Origin: Rhynchosporium graminicola
Taxonomy: Eukaryota; Ascomycota; Leotiomycetes; Helotiales; Ploettnerulaceae
DNA: 64,000 bases
Assembly: GCA_900074885.1 (NCBI GenBank)
Contig: FJUW01000001.1
Location: 1,426,001 to 1,490,000 of the forward strand
Direction: 5' to 3'
The position numbers were made by a program, and so were the translations under genes. Shown in pieces: positions 62,540-64,000 of the stretch; the first letter of the stretch is position 1; the number at the start of each line of letters is the position of its first letter. The notes under the pieces are model-generated. The model had not been told where the DNA came from, searched no databases, and saw only the letters and a list, made by a program, of their open reading frames with translations.

Positions 62540-63120
62540 ATTAGTATTATACTAATATCTAAGGATTTAAGATCTTAACTTATTATCTTAATAAACTCTA
62601 ACTCTTTAAATACTTTCTCTATAGAACGCCTTAAAGCCTAAGTCTCTACTAATTATATAATAGTAATCTCTAATATAATAATAGAAGTAATAGATTTTAT
62701 AAGATAATAAATCTAATTAATCGCCTTATAAGTAGCTATAATACTGCCCCGATTTAGCTTCATATCCTTAGCTTCGCTACTAGGAAGTAACTCAGATAAA
62801 ATAGTATATTTCGTATTAATATAGTTAAGTAATTATAATACGTTAGTATATATATTTACGTTTAGATTTAAGTAACCTATAAGCTTATAACTACTCTTTA
62901 ACGCTAAATAATACTTATAAAGCTTAGAGTTAAGCTTATTAAATAAGTATAAGAGTTCTAAAATAAGAGTATTATTATACTTTATCTTAAGGAAAGCGCG
63001 AATATACTATAAGTAATATATATAATATGCTACTGAAAGAGTACTAGTAGGAACTAGTAAAAGTATTATAGGAGTTAGCGTTATAGATCTATGAAACCCT
63101 TATACTATACTTAAGGACTA
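62540..63120 (-). pseudogene. Antisense coding remnant inside the gypsy element
   Basis: The minus strand holds one frame that stays protein-like for about 190 codons with only TAA/TAG stops, each at a position where CAA/CAG would fit. Readable pieces in order are FHRSITLTPIILLLVPTST (a hydrophobic segment), YLQYIRAFLKIKYNNTL (its Q codon now TAG), YKYYLALKSSYKLIGYLN, ELLPSSEAKDMKLNRGS and RRSIEKVFKELEF. Composition suggests a helical protein with one membrane segment. No family recognised. It lies between chromodomain and 3' LTR, opposite to gag-pol. Confidence 0.6.
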
Positions 63121-63579
63121 TCCCTAAAACTAAGATAGGAAACTTATTTATATTAAGAGAAGAGTTAATTAAGTCGATTAATATATAAGATTATAATAGA
63201 CTATTATAATAGTTAGTAATAATACTTACTCTAGAAGCTATATTATAGTCTAAGGAGAATAAACTTATAAGTTAAAGTAATTATTATAGTTAAAAAGGAA
63301 AAGCTCTAATATTAATAAACTCCTTCTTTTATATACCTTACGCTCTACTTAAACTCGACTCCTATTATAAATAAATAAAGTAAATATCGCTTACTGCCCG
63401 ATTTAGAAGCTATAACTAATATAGTACTATTATAGTAATATAACTAGTTAGAACCTAATAAAGAATTTACTATTACTAAAGAGTAGCTAGCGCTTATTAC
63501 GCGAATATTAATAAAAACAGTTATAATAAAGACTAATTCTAGTATAAACTATAACTTTCCGAGCTTAGAGTTAAGCTCT

Positions 63580-63596
63580 TCTTAAGGGGAGGGTAA
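63580..63596 (+). other. Polypurine tract of the gypsy element
   Basis: AAGGGGAGGGTAA immediately upstream of the 3' LTR, the expected plus-strand DNA primer. It also confirms the plus orientation. Confidence 0.8.
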
Positions 63597-63864
63597 TATA
63601 ACGATAGCTTACTTAAATATTATATAAGAAGAAAGATAGATAATAGAGCTTAAGTTTATAGGTATCCTAGTAGAACTAGTATCTAACCCGGTATAGTATC
63701 AGACTAGTACTAGTATATATATATAAGGTGCCTTATACTCTATCTCTCTTCTTCTTTTTTTCTTATCTTTTTATTTTCTTCGTAATAGACTATATAAGAT
63801 CGCTCTTAGCCTCTCTACTTATTTATTCTTACTTATATACCGCCTTAAGTCTTATATTATTATA
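63597..63864 (+). repeat. Gypsy 3' LTR (268 bp)
   Basis: The more heavily mutated of the two LTRs, preceded by the polypurine tract. Confidence 0.92.
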
Positions 63865-63869
63865 GTTTT
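63865..63869 (+). repeat. Target-site duplication GTTTT (right)
   Basis: Partner of 55886-55890. Confidence 0.75.
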
Positions 63870-64000
63870 AAATATATAACTTAAAAATAAAAGAGATACT
63901 TATTTAAGCTTAATAAAGCTCTAATATAAAAGTATAATATTATAATAATATTATAACGTAATACTAATATAATATAATAATATAAAATTATAATAGCGTA
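63870..64000. other. AT-rich flank beyond the gypsy element
   Basis: The AT-rich block continues to the window edge; no ORF or repeat unit identified. Confidence 0.5.

Larger units (their letters stand above)
55891..63864 (+). mobile_element. Full-length Ty3/gypsy chromovirus, RIP-mutated
   Basis: 7974 bp with two 268-bp LTRs (55891-56158 and 63597-63864) and 5-bp target duplications GTTTT (55886-55890 and 63865-63869). LTR ends read TATAACG...CGTTATA or mutated forms, probably TGTAACG...CGTTACA originally. Order on the plus strand is Gag with zinc knuckle, protease, RT, RNase H, integrase, chromodomain, which is gypsy order. A polypurine tract precedes the 3' LTR. Every frame is full of TAA/TAG. 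A 197-bp stretch of RT is duplicated around the N at 59464, and about 1.5 kb between the chromodomain and 3' LTR includes an antisense coding remnant. Confidence 0.92.

Noticed and set aside
1..64000. tRNA, rRNA and CRISPR features
   Set aside because: No sequence with a tRNA B-box in a foldable context, no rRNA-like stretch, and no spaced direct repeats were seen by eye; a tRNAscan run would be the proper test.

Overview
The window is a nuclear segment of a filamentous ascomycete (Pezizomycotina). Protein-coding genes carry short GT-AG introns, mostly 47-126 bp. There is an APSES-ankyrin cell-cycle regulator, a CFEM/GPI protein, a LysM protein and Zn2Cys6 factors. Two LTR retrotransposons show the TA-rich, stop-riddled signature of repeat-induced point mutation (RIP, C to T mainly at CpA). 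A leotiomycete is plausible from the general look of the proteins, but I cannot prove the class. All homology calls are from memory of protein families; no search was run.

Layout. 0-5 kb: a possibly decayed gene at the left edge, then a secreted GH128 glucanase (+) and a secreted two-LysM protein (-) facing each other. 5-8.6 kb: no convincing gene. 8.7-15 kb: a hypothetical gene, then UPF1 (-, NMD helicase) and IMP4 (+, small-subunit processome) sharing a 528-bp divergent promoter. 18-24.7 kb: an MBP1-type transcription factor with an ACGCGT box in its own promoter, a hypothetical acidic protein and a membrane-anchored M24 metallopeptidase. 26.6-35.5 kb: a nine-exon sugar/polyol MFS transporter whose fifth intron is swollen from 51 bp to 6.37 kb by a full-length, antisense, RIP-mutated Ty1/copia element with a GTTAC target-site duplication. 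36.7-46 kb: a PTR2 peptide transporter (-), a Dal81/TamA-like regulator broken by one stop codon (+), and an old-yellow-enzyme oxidoreductase (-). 48-53.4 kb: a CFEM GPI protein (-) and an acyltransferase-3 membrane protein (+). 53.5-64 kb: a gene-free AT-rich block with a degraded ~580-bp tandem repeat and a complete 7.97-kb Ty3/gypsy chromovirus with a GTTTT target-site duplication.

How it fits together. The housekeeping genes (UPF1, IMP4, MBP1) lie in a compact, normal-composition region, while secreted, transporter and regulatory genes sit nearer the transposon-rich side. PTR2 and the Dal81/TamA-like gene are divergent neighbours, a pairing that makes sense for nitrogen-source control, but the regulator is probably dead. 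The most unusual items are the copia insertion that separates an intron's branch point from its 3' splice site while supplying a replacement branch-point sequence, and a long antisense coding region between the chromodomain and 3' LTR of the gypsy element.
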